A stretch of 37,315 nt of DNA from positions 1-37,315 of the forward strand of contig SVOI01000022.1 in assembly GCA_015066465.1 (NCBI GenBank). The letters are read 5' to 3'. A program made the translations under genes and the position numbers. A model generated the notes under the pieces. That model did no database searches, was not told the DNA's origin, and worked only from the letters and a program-made list of their open reading frames with translations. The DNA is from Oscillospiraceae bacterium (GTDB taxonomy: Bacteria; Bacillota; Clostridia; Oscillospirales; Acutalibacteraceae). Shown here piece after piece: positions 8,927 through 16,971 of the stretch. Each line of letters begins with the position of its first letter. Position 1 is the stretch's first letter.

Positions 8927-9624
8927 TGGGTAAAGACGTAATTATTGCTTGTGACTTCAGTAGTAAACAGGCTTGTATGGATTTTCTTGATAAGTTTACA
9001 GATAGAAAGCCATTCGTAAAAATCGGTATGGAGCTTTTCTATGCAGAAGGTCCACAAATTGTTCGTGAAATTAAAGCGAGAGGTCACAAAATTTTCCTTG
9101 ACTTAAAGCTTCACGATATTCCAAATACAGTAAAAAAATCAATGTCAGTTTTATCTAACTTAGATGTTGATATGACAAACCTTCACGCTGCTGGTACAGG
9201 CGCTATGATGGAAGGTGCTTTAGAAGGTCTTACACGTGAAGATGGCACAAGACCAATTCTTATCGCAGTTACTCAGCTCACTTCAACAAGTGAAGAAAGA
9301 ATGAAAAACGAGCTTCTTATAAATGAGCCAATTGATAAGGTTGTTATGCACTATGCAAAGAATGCAAAAGATTCAGGTCTTGATGGTGTTGTTTGCTCAC
9401 CACTTGAAGCTGGTAAGGTTCACGACCTTTGCGGTAAAGATTTCCTTACAATTACTCCAGGTGTTCGTTTTGCTGATGGTGATATCGGTGATCAGGTTCG
9501 TGTTATGACACCAGCTGAAGCTAAGAAAATTGGTTCAGACTATATTGTTGTTGGTAGACCAATTACAGCAGCAGAAGACCCAGTTGCAGCATACAACAGA
9601 TGTGTAGCAGAATTTTGTGATTAA
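8926..9624 (+). CDS. pyrF: Orotidine 5'-phosphate decarboxylase
   Basis: Catalyses the last step to UMP. The 232-residue TIM barrel begins KDVIIACDF and contains the catalytic Asp-Lys-Asp array in [10 protein letters not shown] (Asp59, Lys61, Asp64). Phosphate-binding segments [10 protein letters not shown] and [10 protein letters not shown] lie near the C-terminus. The start overlaps the pyrD stop by one base, with AGGAGG at 8911-8916 as the ribosome binding site. Length is typical of the bacterial family. It lies before pyrE, a common order in Gram-positive pyr operons. Confidence 0.96.
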   Translation: MGKDVIIACDFSSKQACMDFLDKFTDRKPFVKIGMELFYAEGPQIVREIKARGHKIFLDLKLHDIPNTVKKSMSVLSNLDVDMTNLHAAGTGAMMEGALEGLTREDGTRPILIAVTQLTSTSEERMKNELLINEPIDKVVMHYAKNAKDSGLDGVVCSPLEAGKVHDLCGKDFLTITPGVRFADGDIGDQVRVMTPAEAKKIGSDYIVVGRPITAAEDPVAAYNRCVAEFCD

Positions 9625-9636
9625 GGAGAATTAAAG

Positions 9637-10293
9637 ATGGAAGCTTATAAAAGAGAATTTATTCAGTTTTTAGAAGGTGCAGGCGTTCTTAAGTTTGGTG
9701 ATTTTACTGCTAAAAGTGGTAGAAAAATTCCTTATTTCATTAACGCTGGTGATATTAAAACAGGTGAACAAATCTGTAAATTAGGCGAATTTTATGCAAA
9801 AGCATATTTTGAAAAAGTAGGTAACAAAAAGACTGTTCTTTATGGACCTGCTTATAAAGGTATTCCAATTGCAGTTTCTGTTGCAGTAGCATTAGCTAAA
9901 AATGGGCTTGACGTTCCATTCTTCTTTAACCGTAAAGAAGAAAAAGACCACGGTGAAGGTGGCGTTTTCGTAGGCTACAAACCACAAGAAGGCGAAGAAA
10001 TCGTTATTGTTGAAGACGTTATTACTGCTGGTACTGCTATTAGAGAGAGTATGTCAATTCTTTCGGGTCTTAAAGGCACAAAGGTTGCAGCTACATTCGT
10101 TATGGTTGACCGTAAAGAAAAAGGTCAGACTGAAAAATCTGCTATGGCAGAGGTTGGCGAAGAATACGGCTTCCCAGTATATTCAGTTGTTGACGTTTAC
10201 GATATTATTGAATATCTTGAAGAAGATGAAAAAAATAAAGAAAACGTTGAAAGAATTAAAAAGTATCTTGAAGTAAATGGTGCAAAGGAATAA
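9637..10293 (+). CDS. pyrE: Orotate phosphoribosyltransferase
   Basis: Joins orotate to PRPP to give OMP, the substrate of PyrF. The 218-residue type I phosphoribosyltransferase has the PRPP loop [12 protein letters not shown] (residues 123-134), the catalytic-loop region [13 protein letters not shown], and the orotate-contacting [14 protein letters not shown] near the N-terminus. An AAGGAG ribosome binding site lies in the 12-nt gap after pyrF. The C-terminal 20 residues are a Lys/Glu-rich helix. It is followed by pyrB after 4 nt. Confidence 0.95.
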   Translation: MEAYKREFIQFLEGAGVLKFGDFTAKSGRKIPYFINAGDIKTGEQICKLGEFYAKAYFEKVGNKKTVLYGPAYKGIPIAVSVAVALAKNGLDVPFFFNRKEEKDHGEGGVFVGYKPQEGEEIVIVEDVITAGTAIRESMSILSGLKGTKVAATFVMVDRKEKGQTEKSAMAEVGEEYGFPVYSVVDVYDIIEYLEEDEKNKENVERIKKYLEVNGAKE

Positions 10294-10297
10294 AACT

Positions 10298-11212
10298 ATG
10301 AGAAGTGTTATAGATGTTCTCGACCTTACAGTTGAAGAACTTGAAGAACTTGTTAAGGTTGCAGATGATATTATAGAAAATCCACAGAAATACAGTGAAA
10401 AGTGCAAGGGTAAAAAACTTGCAACACTTTTCTTTGAGCCATCAACACGTACACGTTTAAGCTTTGAAGCGGCTATGTATGAATTAGGTGGTAACGTTTT
10501 AGGCTTCTCTGAAGCACAAAGCTCATCTGCTGCAAAAGGTGAAAGTGTTGCAGATACTGCAAAAACAGTTTCTTGCTATGCCGATATTATCGCAATGCGC
10601 CACCCAAAAGAAGGTGCACCACTTGTTGCATCACTTAATGCTTCAATTCCTGTTATAAATGCAGGTGACGGTGGCCACAATCACCCGACACAGACTCTTG
10701 CGGACCTTTTAACTATTCACAGAGAAAAGGGTAGATTTAATAATTTAACTGTTGGTCTTTGTGGTGACCTTAAATTCGGCAGAACTGTTCACTCACTTAT
10801 AAATGCACTTTCTCGTTATGAAGGAATTAAATTCGTTTTAATTTCACCTGACGAATTAAAACTTCCAAGCTACATTAAAAAGGAAGTTTTAGAAAAGAAT
10901 AATTTAGAATACGTGCAAACAACTGACCTTGAGGCAGTTATGCCAGAACTTGATATTCTTTATATGACAAGAGTTCAGCGTGAACGTTTCTTTAACGAAG
11001 AAGATTATTTAAGACTTAAAGATAGTTATATTCTCACAGCAGAAAAACTCGTAAATGCTAAAAAAGATTTGTCAATTATGCATCCACTCCCAAGAGTTAA
11101 CGAAATAAGTGTTGCAATCGACGAAGACCCAAGAGCGTGTTATTTTAAACAAGTTCTTTATGGTAAATATATGCGAATGGCACTTATTCTTAAGCTTTTA
11201 GAGATTAATTAA
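10298..11212 (+). CDS. pyrB: Aspartate carbamoyltransferase, catalytic subunit
   Basis: Condenses carbamoyl phosphate with aspartate, the committed step of pyrimidine synthesis. The 304-residue protein contains the carbamoyl phosphate loop FEPSTRTR (residues 46-53), [10 protein letters not shown], and HPLPR near residue 265. I place the start at the ATG at 10298 ([10 protein letters not shown]) because AAAGGA lies 8 nt upstream and the pyrE stop ends 4 nt before it. An in-frame ATG at 10277 would overlap pyrE and has no ribosome binding site. pyrI follows after 14 nt, so the enzyme is presumably the allosteric PyrB6PyrI6 holoenzyme. Confidence 0.96.
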   Translation: MRSVIDVLDLTVEELEELVKVADDIIENPQKYSEKCKGKKLATLFFEPSTRTRLSFEAAMYELGGNVLGFSEAQSSSAAKGESVADTAKTVSCYADIIAMRHPKEGAPLVASLNASIPVINAGDGGHNHPTQTLADLLTIHREKGRFNNLTVGLCGDLKFGRTVHSLINALSRYEGIKFVLISPDELKLPSYIKKEVLEKNNLEYVQTTDLEAVMPELDILYMTRVQRERFFNEEDYLRLKDSYILTAEKLVNAKKDLSIMHPLPRVNEISVAIDEDPRACYFKQVLYGKYMRMALILKLLEIN

Positions 11213-11226
11213 CAGGGGGTAAGAAG

Positions 11227-11643
11227 ATGAGAGTTGACTCAATTAAAAACGGCTTTGTAATTGACCATATTACAGCCGGTAATGGTATGAAAATTTACGA
11301 CTTATTGAAACTCGGCGAGCTTTCTTGCCCGGTTGCACTTATGACAAACGTTAAGAGTGCAAAAATGGGTGTTAAAGATATTATAAAAATTGATGCCGAT
11401 GTTACAATTGATATGGATATCTTAGGTTATGTTGACCCTAATGTAACTATTGATATTATTAAAGACGAAAAATTAGTTGAAAAGAAAAACGTAGATTTAC
11501 CAGAAAAATTAACAAACGTAATTTACTGTAAAAACCCACGTTGTATTTCTTCAACAGAGCAAGAACTCCCACACGTTTTCAAATTAACCGATAAAGAAAA
11601 CAGAGTTTATCGTTGTTATTATTGTGAATCAAAGGCAAAATAA
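11227..11643 (+). CDS. pyrI: Aspartate carbamoyltransferase, regulatory subunit
   Basis: PyrI binds nucleotide effectors and couples them to PyrB activity. The 138-residue protein has the N-terminal allosteric domain (DSIKNGFVIDHI, typical for ATP/CTP binding) and the C-terminal zinc domain with four cysteines, Cys101, Cys106, Cys130 and Cys133 (C-x4-C and C-x2-C), that contacts PyrB. A GGGGG ribosome binding site precedes the ATG. It is the last gene of the operon, followed by a strong terminator. Feedback control of pyrimidine synthesis here can therefore act at enzyme level (PyrI, and probably the CarB C-terminal domain) in addition to the RNA leader. Confidence 0.95.
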   Translation: MRVDSIKNGFVIDHITAGNGMKIYDLLKLGELSCPVALMTNVKSAKMGVKDIIKIDADVTIDMDILGYVDPNVTIDIIKDEKLVEKKNVDLPEKLTNVIYCKNPRCISSTEQELPHVFKLTDKENRVYRCYYCESKAK

Positions 11644-11650
11644 ATGAATA

Positions 11651-11692
11651 AAAATTACTCTTTTGTAAAAAATACAAAAGAGTAATTTTTTT
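11651..11692 (+). terminator. Strong intrinsic terminator at the end of the pyr operon
   Basis: A 17-bp stem from AAAATTACTC at 11651 to GAGTAATTTT ending at 11689, with an AAAAA loop at 11668-11672 and a T-rich tail. It starts 8 nt after the pyrI stop. The downstream spoVAE start is only about 16 nt past it, so the spoVAE promoter must overlap the terminator or spoVAE depends on read-through. Confidence 0.92.
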
Positions 11693-11707
11693 ATTTGGGT
11701 GATTTTT

Positions 11708-12061
11708 ATGATGTTTTTAAAAGCGTTTTTAATTGGTGGGTTAATTTGTGTTGTTGGTCAACTTTTACTTGATTTAACAAAACTTACACCAGCAAGAATT
11801 CTTGTAGGCTTTGTTGTGGTTGGTGTAATTTTAGGCGGTATTGGCGTTTATAAATACGTTGAAGAATTTGCGGGAGCGGGCGCTACTGTGCCACTTTTAG
11901 GCTTTGGTGCATTACTTGCCGATGGCACAAAAACTGCAATAGAAAAAGATGGACTCTTAGGTGTGTTAACAGGACCTTTAACAGCTGGTGCCGCAGGTAT
12001 AATGGCAGCAGTAATCTGTGGAATTGTAGCTTCATTTTTAGGTAAACCGAAAGCGAAGTAA
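11708..12061 (+). CDS. spoVAE: Stage V sporulation protein AE (SpoVAEB type)
   Basis: Member of the SpoVA complex that moves Ca-dipicolinate across the inner spore membrane. The roughly 117-residue protein is hydrophobic throughout with several membrane segments. It shows the family signatures FLIGGLICVVGQLLLDLTKL near the N-terminus, FAGAGATVPLLGFG, and LTGPLTAGAAGI before the C-terminus. I choose the ATG at 11708 because GGGTG (11697-11701) lies 6 nt upstream; a GTG at 11699 in the same frame would overlap that site. Its usual partners spoVAC and spoVAD are absent here, so it is an isolated member, possibly with a full spoVA operon elsewhere. Sigma-G control is expected from family knowledge. 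A GAATA-like -35 element lies inside the pyrI terminator, but the -10 is weak. Confidence 0.88.
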   Translation: MMFLKAFLIGGLICVVGQLLLDLTKLTPARILVGFVVVGVILGGIGVYKYVEEFAGAGATVPLLGFGALLADGTKTAIEKDGLLGVLTGPLTAGAAGIMAAVICGIVASFLGKPKAK

Positions 12062-12102
12062 CTGATAGTAAGATAGTGTTTAATATTGAAAACAAAAAGT
12101 TC

Positions 12103-12155
12103 TCCTATTATTTTTTATGTGTGTTCTACATCAACTAAAAATGATAGGATATTTT
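12103..12155 (+). terminator. Possible long-loop terminator after spoVAE; the rest of 12062-12304 appears non-coding
   Basis: TCCTATTATTTTT (12103-12115) can pair with AAAAATGATAGGA (12137-12149), with one G-U pair and a 21-nt loop, followed by TATTTTCTTCT. The 3' arm shares AATGATAG with the hairpins at 12924 and 37165. The remaining sequence up to the lipoprotein holds a weak 7-bp hairpin (CCCTTAA / TTGAGGG near 12185-12205), no convincing promoter and no good small gene. Confidence 0.45.
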
Positions 12156-12304
12156 CTTCTGTGTCACTTTAAGAGCATTATTCCCCTTAAATTCGCTTTT
12201 TGAGGGATGTAAAAAACCAAAGAAAAATTATAGAATACGCAGTGTAAATAACAATAAACTCTTCATTTTTACAAATGAAACAGGTTTATTAAGAGGTGTT
12301 TTGT

Positions 12305-12892
12305 ATGCACAAACATATAGTTGGTTTGCTTTTGCTATTCTTTTTTGTTTTTACTGTATCTTCTTGTCAAACGTCAAAAAATCCGAATAATTCAAATGCA
12401 TCAGAGATAACACAAAGCGACACAATTACTTTGGATTATTTGAAGCGAAATTCAGATGCTTGTGTTATTATTACTACTTGTGTACCTGAATATTACAATA
12501 TTAAAACAATTAATGACCAAATATATACTACTGTAGATTTTATTCCTATGGGATGGCAAGATAAATATTACCAAAAATGCAAGACATTCACTATAATTGA
12601 AAACACCAAATCTTATATAGAACCTGAAAGTGTGTATGTAGTATTTTTATCTAAAAGCGAAGACAATGATGGTTATTATTTGAGTTGTGGTAAAAGCAGT
12701 ATTTTTTCCGTTAAGAGCGGAGATATAAAACCACTTGATTACAAAATGAAAAATGAAGTTAAAACACACTGGAATAATGATATTAATACTTTTGAAGTAT
12801 GGTTCAATGAAAATTACAAAGACCCTGCTCTAACCACTGAACCTATGAACACAGAAGTTATAACTACTATACAAGATAACTTACGTCAGTGA
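12305..12892 (+). CDS. Small lipoprotein of unknown function
   Basis: The product is 195 residues. Residues 1-16 form a signal peptide with a Leu/Phe-rich core (VGLLLLFFFVF) and a lipobox TVSSC with Cys21 as the lipidation site. A Ser/Asn/Thr-rich linker follows, then a mature domain of about 150 residues rich in Tyr, Lys, Asp and Thr, and a Thr/Glu-rich C-terminal tail (TTEPMNTEVITT). I choose the ATG at 12305 because AGAGG (12292-12296) is 8 nt upstream; an in-frame GTG at 12296 overlaps that site. I do not recognise the mature domain. The lack of a family match, low-complexity flanks and its own terminator suggest an accessory, lineage-specific gene anchored on the outer face of the membrane. 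Confidence 0.72.
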   Translation: MHKHIVGLLLLFFFVFTVSSCQTSKNPNNSNASEITQSDTITLDYLKRNSDACVIITTCVPEYYNIKTINDQIYTTVDFIPMGWQDKYYQKCKTFTIIENTKSYIEPESVYVVFLSKSEDNDGYYLSCGKSSIFSVKSGDIKPLDYKMKNEVKTHWNNDINTFEVWFNENYKDPALTTEPMNTEVITTIQDNLRQ

Positions 12893-12923
12893 GTCAGTTG
12901 TTAGTGTTATAAAAACAACAAAA

Positions 12924-12965
12924 CTCTATCATTTCAGTCTTTGGAATGATAGAGCTTTTTAATTT
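12924..12965 (+). terminator. Intrinsic terminator after the lipoprotein gene
   Basis: CTCTATCATTTC (12924-12935) pairs with GGAATGATAGAG (12943-12954), one G-U pair, followed by CTTTTTAATTT. The hairpin sits between the convergent lipoprotein and endonuclease-fold genes. Its arms resemble the terminator at 37165-37206 (shared CATTTCAGT and AATGATAGA). Confidence 0.85.
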
Positions 12966-12967
12966 AA

Positions 12968-12997
12968 TTACTGACCACTGACTTACTGACCACTGAC
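12968..12997. repeat. Perfect 15-bp tandem duplication across a stop codon
   Basis: TTACTGACCACTGAC occurs twice without a gap (12968-12982 and 12983-12997). On the minus strand each copy supplies a TAA stop. The second copy encodes the last residues of the endonuclease-fold protein and the first copy lies just beyond its stop, so the duplication leaves the protein end unchanged. Confidence 0.85.
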
Positions 12998-13912
12998 CAC
13001 TTGTAAATTAGCAACCACAGCATAATGGTCCGAAATATATCGTTTATTATATTTCTCTTTAACAACTTCGTATTTAAGTGCCTTAAAGCCGTCGTTTATG
13101 AGAATGTAGTCTAAGACAATATCTTTGAAAGCATTCGGGTCTGCGTTGTGAAAGGTAGCAGAATTCATTGTATCTTTGGCTAATACTTTAGTGTCCTTTA
13201 AAACGTCTGCGGTAATATCTTTGTAACCAAGGCTTTTTTCAATGAAGTTAAGGTCGCCAGTAAACACAACGGGCAAGTCTTTAAATTCTTTGACTTTATT
13301 TAAAATCATACCAATGCTGTTTCTTCGTGCTTCACTACTTGCATTATCAAAGTGTGTGTTTATGTGAACAAATTGTGTGTTTGTGTATTTGTTTTCTAAA
13401 ATAACCCAGTTGCAAATTCTTCTGTAAGCAGAGCCCCAACCGTAAGAAATTTCGTCGGGTGTTTTTGAAAGCCAGAAGTAGCTGGAGTCAACGACAGTAA
13501 ATTTACTCTTTAAATAAAAAATGGCAGTAAACTCATCTTCAGGGTCGTCACTCTCTTTATAATCCTTGCCAGAATTACCACCTACACCAATGTAAGCGTA
13601 TTCGTCGCCTATTCTGTTAACGAGCTCATTCATCCAATAAGGTGTTGCTTCCTGAATGCCAATAGAGTCAACTTTGTTCTCACGAATAGTTTCAGCTATA
13701 CCATCTGCTCTTGTTTCTAAATCCTTGCCGTCAAAACTCCACGAGCAGATGTTGAGTGTCATAACGTTAAGCTTTTCTACTGGCTTTTTATAACCATTCT
13801 CTTCGTTGTTTTTGTTCTGGATTGTACCTATTAAAAAACCTGTTCCGTAGGTGAGTGGTAAAACTAAAGCAAAAACCAATATTAAAGCTATTATTTTAAT
13901 AAACTTCTTCAA
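12983..13912 (-). CDS. Exported endonuclease/exonuclease/phosphatase-family protein
   Basis: The 309-residue protein has an N-terminal signal anchor (KIIALILVFALVLPL, residues 6-20), so the catalytic domain is outside the membrane. The DNase I-like metal-dependent phosphodiesterase fold is marked by MTLNI (Asn54), GIQEA (Glu88), INTHFDN (His187), TGDLN (Asp220, Asn222), DYILI (Asp268) and the terminal SDHYAV (Asp295, His296). All catalytic positions are present. Members cleave DNA, sphingomyelin or phosphoinositides, and the substrate cannot be told from sequence. The start is TTG (13910-13912), supported by AAGGGG 8 nt upstream and the KKFIK signal start. It is in the same orientation as the ATPase behind it but separated from it by a hairpin. 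Confidence 0.85.
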   Translation of the reverse strand: MKKFIKIIALILVFALVLPLTYGTGFLIGTIQNKNNEENGYKKPVEKLNVMTLNICSWSFDGKDLETRADGIAETIRENKVDSIGIQEATPYWMNELVNRIGDEYAYIGVGGNSGKDYKESDDPEDEFTAIFYLKSKFTVVDSSYFWLSKTPDEISYGWGSAYRRICNWVILENKYTNTQFVHINTHFDNASSEARRNSIGMILNKVKEFKDLPVVFTGDLNFIEKSLGYKDITADVLKDTKVLAKDTMNSATFHNADPNAFKDIVLDYILINDGFKALKYEVVKEKYNKRYISDHYAVVANLQVVSGQ

Positions 13913-13975
13913 GATAGTTACCCCTTAAATAAAGTGATTAAATAATATCATAATATTGGTTTCTGGTCAATAATT

Positions 13976-14015
13976 GAGTCCCATTAAATATTTCAAAAAA
14001 TATTTAATGGGACTC
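13976..14015 (-). terminator. Terminator hairpin downstream of the P-type ATPase
   Basis: An 18-bp stem GAGTCCCATTAAATATTT / AAATATTTAATGGGACTC with a 4-nt loop starts 11 nt beyond the ATPase stop. The T-rich flank is clearer on the plus strand (GTATTTATTCTTT) than on the minus strand, so it could block transcription in both directions. Confidence 0.7.
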
Positions 14016-14026
14016 GTATTTATTCT

Positions 14027-16699
14027 TTATTGTTTAGCAACTTTTCTTTGAATGAACTTAACTATTTCAACTATTGGAATAATGAGGAATGCAAGACCAA
14101 GTGAAATGAGGTAAGCTTTTAAATCAAGATGAGCAAAACCAAAGAGGTTTGAGAGGAATGGAACTTCAACAACTGCAGTTGTAAGAAGGAATGAAGCAAA
14201 CATCGCAATATAAAGAACTACGTTGTGATGTCCTTTAAATACCATACCAACAGAAGAAGCTCTTTGTGAGCGCATATTGAATGAATGGAAGATTTCACAC
14301 ATTGCCATTGTGAAGAATGCCATTGTCATACCTTCACTGCTATCTTGAATGTGGTGGAATACAAGGTGACCTGTTTCGAGGAATTCACCAATGTAGAAGG
14401 CAACAACTGTAAGAATACTAACAAGAATACCTTGGTAAGCACAGTCAAAGCCTAAACCACCTGAGAAAATACCATCATTCTTGCTTCTTGGTTTTCTCTT
14501 CATAATATCTGCTTCTGGTTTTTCAAGACCGAGTGCAAGTGCTGGAATACTGTCTGTAACAAGGTTAATAAAGAGAAGGTGAGGAGCTTTAAGAATTGTG
14601 AAGCTCATAATAGTTGCAAAGAATATTGAAACAACTTCTGAAAGGTTAGAGCCTAAAAGGAACTGAATTGCTTTACGGATGTTGTCGTAAATTCTTCTGC
14701 CTTCACCAACTGCTGAAACGATTGTTGCAAAGTTATCGTCTGTAAGAACCATATCTGCAACGTTCTTTGTAACGTCAGTACCGGTAATACCCATACCAAC
14801 ACCAATATCGGCACTCTTAATAGATGGAGCGTCGTTAACACCGTCACCAGTCATAGCAGTAACGTAGCCTTTATTTCTCCAGGCGTTAACAATTCTTGTC
14901 TTGTGTTCAGGCTGAACACGAGCGTAAACGAAAATGTTTTCAACTATTCTTTCAAATTCTTCGTCAGTGTATTTATCAATATCGCTACCCATCATAGCCT
15001 GAGAGTCGTCATTGAGAATACCAAGCTCTCTTGCAATAGCCTTTGCTGTGTTGATATGGTCACCAGTAATCATAATAGGTGTAATACCAGCGTTTCTGCA
15101 TTCAACAATAGCATCCTTAACTTCTGGGCGAACAGGGTCAATCATACCTGTAAGACCTATGAAAATCATTTCATTTTCAAGTGCTTCAGAAGTGTATTCA
15201 GAAGGTTCAATTGTGTATTCTTTAAATGCTACAGCAAATACACGAAGAGCCTTGTTACCCATTCTTGTGTTTTCTTCGGCAATTTTAGCGATGATTTCAT
15301 CGGTAATTGCAACTACCTGACCGCCAATATATGCTTTAGTGCATTTCTTGAGGATTTCGTCAGGAGCACCTTTTGTGTATTGAATGAAACCACCATTGTA
15401 GCTGTGAACGGTACTCATCATCTTTCTGCCTGAGTCAAATGGAACTTCTCCAACACGTGGTTTTTCAGTAACTAAAACATTCTTTTCTAATTCTAATGCT
15501 TTAGCGTAGTTTATAAGAGCAACTTCGTCAGGTTCGCCTGTGCCTTTGCCAGCTTCATCAACGTCAGCATTTGTGCAAAGAGCCATAGCAGTTGCTAAGA
15601 GCTTTTCATCTTCTGCATAGTGGTCAACAACAGTCATTACGTTCTGTGTTAATGTACCAGTTTTATCTGAGCAAATAATCTGAGTACAACCTAAAGTTTC
15701 AACTGCATTCATCTTTCTGATAATCGCATTCTTTTTAGACATATTTGTAACGCCAATTGAAAGAACGATTGTCATAACAGCAACAAGACCCTCTGGAATT
15801 GCCGCAACTGCAAGTGCAATAGCAGTAATAAATGAATCGAGTGCCACCTGATAAATAGGTGCAGAGTCGTGGGAAATGAAGTACATAGCAATGTTGTAAG
15901 CGAAAATAACGCCACAAACACCAAGAACAAGCTTTGTAAGGATTTTGGAAAGTTGTTCAAGCTTTATTTCAAGAGGTGTTTTGCCATCTTCTGCAAGAGT
16001 AATAGCGTTGGCGATTTTACCCATTTCTGTTTCCATACCAGTAGAAACAACAACTGCTTTACCACGGCCATAAACGAGTGTTGAACCCATATAAGCCATA
16101 TTTTTACGGTCACCTAAAGGAACTTCTTCATCGCCCTTGCCTATTAAAGCTTTAATAAGCTTATTAACAGGAACAGATTCACCAGTTAAAGCAGCTTCTT
16201 CAATCTTCATACTTGCGCATTCAAAAATACGACAGTCTGCAGGGATAGCGTCACCAGCATCAAGAAGAATAACGTCACCAACAACTAAATCTTCACTTTT
16301 GATTGTAACAATTTTGCCATCACGAAGTGTTTTAGTAGTAGCGGCAGACATTTTTTGTAATGCTTCAACAGCTTTTTCAGCTTTATTTTCCTGAACAACA
16401 CCTAAAATAGCGTTGATAAGAACAACTGCAATAATAATAAGTGCATCTGTAGGAACACCAATGCCGTGCTCAATGAATTCAGTAATTGTAGAAATTACAG
16501 CTGCAACAATGAGAATGATAATCATCGGGTCCTTGAGTTGAGCAATAAACTTTTTAAAAGTAGAGTCCTTTTTAGCTTCAGCAAGCTTGTTTTTGCCGTT
16601 AGCTTCAAGTCTTTTAGAAGCTTCTTCGCTTGTAAGACCTTGTTCTGAAGATTTTACTTCTTCAAAAACAGCTTCGGCGGTTTCAAGATAATACTTCAT
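14027..16699 (-). CDS. P2A-type cation ATPase (Ca2+ and/or Mn2+ exporter)
   Basis: The 890-residue pump shows the P-type order: actuator TGES (172-175), IPEGL in M4 (about 300-304), phosphorylation site DKTGTLT (Asp345), hinge TGDGVNDAP (about 617), then M5 with SNLSEVV and M6 with NLVTDSIPALALG. The Asn/Glu and Asn-Thr-Asp residues of M5 and M6 match the calcium site of SERCA/PMR1-like pumps. About ten membrane segments are expected, and ATP-driven efflux from the cytoplasm is the family role. I choose the ATG at 16699 (MKYYLETAEA) because GAGGG precedes it; an ATG 30 nt earlier lacks a ribosome binding site. A yybP-ykoY riboswitch upstream makes Mn2+ a likely inducer, as for lactococcal YoaB and pneumococcal CaxP. 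Ca2+ versus Mn2+ transport cannot be settled by motif alone. Confidence 0.93.
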   Translation of the reverse strand: MKYYLETAEAVFEEVKSSEQGLTSEEASKRLEANGKNKLAEAKKDSTFKKFIAQLKDPMIIILIVAAVISTITEFIEHGIGVPTDALIIIAVVLINAILGVVQENKAEKAVEALQKMSAATTKTLRDGKIVTIKSEDLVVGDVILLDAGDAIPADCRIFECASMKIEEAALTGESVPVNKLIKALIGKGDEEVPLGDRKNMAYMGSTLVYGRGKAVVVSTGMETEMGKIANAITLAEDGKTPLEIKLEQLSKILTKLVLGVCGVIFAYNIAMYFISHDSAPIYQVALDSFITAIALAVAAIPEGLVAVMTIVLSIGVTNMSKKNAIIRKMNAVETLGCTQIICSDKTGTLTQNVMTVVDHYAEDEKLLATAMALCTNADVDEAGKGTGEPDEVALINYAKALELEKNVLVTEKPRVGEVPFDSGRKMMSTVHSYNGGFIQYTKGAPDEILKKCTKAYIGGQVVAITDEIIAKIAEENTRMGNKALRVFAVAFKEYTIEPSEYTSEALENEMIFIGLTGMIDPVRPEVKDAIVECRNAGITPIMITGDHINTAKAIARELGILNDDSQAMMGSDIDKYTDEEFERIVENIFVYARVQPEHKTRIVNAWRNKGYVTAMTGDGVNDAPSIKSADIGVGMGITGTDVTKNVADMVLTDDNFATIVSAVGEGRRIYDNIRKAIQFLLGSNLSEVVSIFFATIMSFTILKAPHLLFINLVTDSIPALALGLEKPEADIMKRKPRSKNDGIFSGGLGFDCAYQGILVSILTVVAFYIGEFLETGHLVFHHIQDSSEGMTMAFFTMAMCEIFHSFNMRSQRASSVGMVFKGHHNVVLYIAMFASFLLTTAVVEVPFLSNLFGFAHLDLKAYLISLGLAFLIIPIVEIVKFIQRKVAKQ

Positions 16700-16741
16700 C
16701 TTTTTCCCTCGTTTTCTTAAAATTAACATATAGGAAGTAAC

Positions 16742-16772
16742 AAAAAAAGACTTTTACCGTTGGGTAAAAGTC
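16742..16772 (-). terminator. Riboswitch-controlled intrinsic terminator
   Basis: A 10-bp stem (16763-16772 with 16749-16758), a 4-nt loop and seven T residues on the minus strand (16742-16748). The 5' arm is part of the riboswitch P1 stem, giving the alternative folds of a transcriptional ON switch. Confidence 0.9.
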
Positions 16773-16850
16773 TCACTCTTTAAGATATAAGCGGGTTTTA
16801 ACCGAATTGACGCCGATATCATACAAAAATGTACGAGTTACTCCCTTTTG
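16742..16850 (-). ncRNA. yybP-ykoY manganese riboswitch with expression platform
   Basis: Read on the minus strand, the leader begins AAAGGGAGTA (the GGGAGUA box lies at 16839-16845). It contains CGTCAATTCGG (16802-16812) with a facing AACCCGC, and ends GAGTGAGACTTTTACC (about 16763-16778). These match the 5' GGGGAGUA, the Mn-binding CGUCAAUUCG loop and the 3' AGACUUU of the known Mn2+ sensor; the P3 arm GATATCGGCG...CGCTTATATC is also readable. The 3' aptamer strand is shared with a downstream terminator (GACTTTTACC / GGTAAAAGTC plus T7), so metal binding should favour the aptamer fold and let the ATPase be transcribed. Confidence 0.93.
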
Positions 16851-16858
16851 TTATATAT

Positions 16859-16887
16859 ATTATATAGTAAATTCCAATATTTGTAAA
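16859..16887 (-). promoter_or_regulatory. Sigma-A promoter of the riboswitch-ATPase transcript
   Basis: On the minus strand TTTACA (16882-16887) and TATAAT (16859-16864) are 17 nt apart. The start site would fall at about 16852, just before the first paired base of the riboswitch. The stretch 16888-16971 behind it holds a 14-bp palindrome CATTATATATAATG (16941-16954) but no clear terminator for dpaB. Confidence 0.82.
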
Positions 16888-16971
16888 TACCCAAACATCA
16901 AAATTTACACAAATAACATAAATTGCCCAATGAAAATGTACATTATATATAATGAGCAGGGAAGTTAAGTT

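Noticed and set aside
10277-10297. Upstream ATG for pyrB
   Set aside because: It overlaps the end of pyrE and has no ribosome binding site. The ATG at 10298 has AAAGGA at good spacing and gives the usual N-terminus.
11645-11674. Sigma-G promoter for spoVAE (TGAATA with AAAAATA)
   Set aside because: The -35 half matches but the -10 lacks the CATNNTA form, and it lies within the pyr terminator; not listed as a feature.
14903-15433. A 176-codon open frame on the plus strand inside the cation ATPase gene
   Set aside because: It lies wholly antisense to a well-conserved coding region, has a Cys/Asn/Phe-rich composition unlike a protein, and has no ribosome binding site. It is a codon-bias shadow.
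16941-16954. CATTATATATAATG palindrome as the dpaB terminator
   Set aside because: All-AT core with no GC-rich stem or T run following; more likely a chance AT palindrome.
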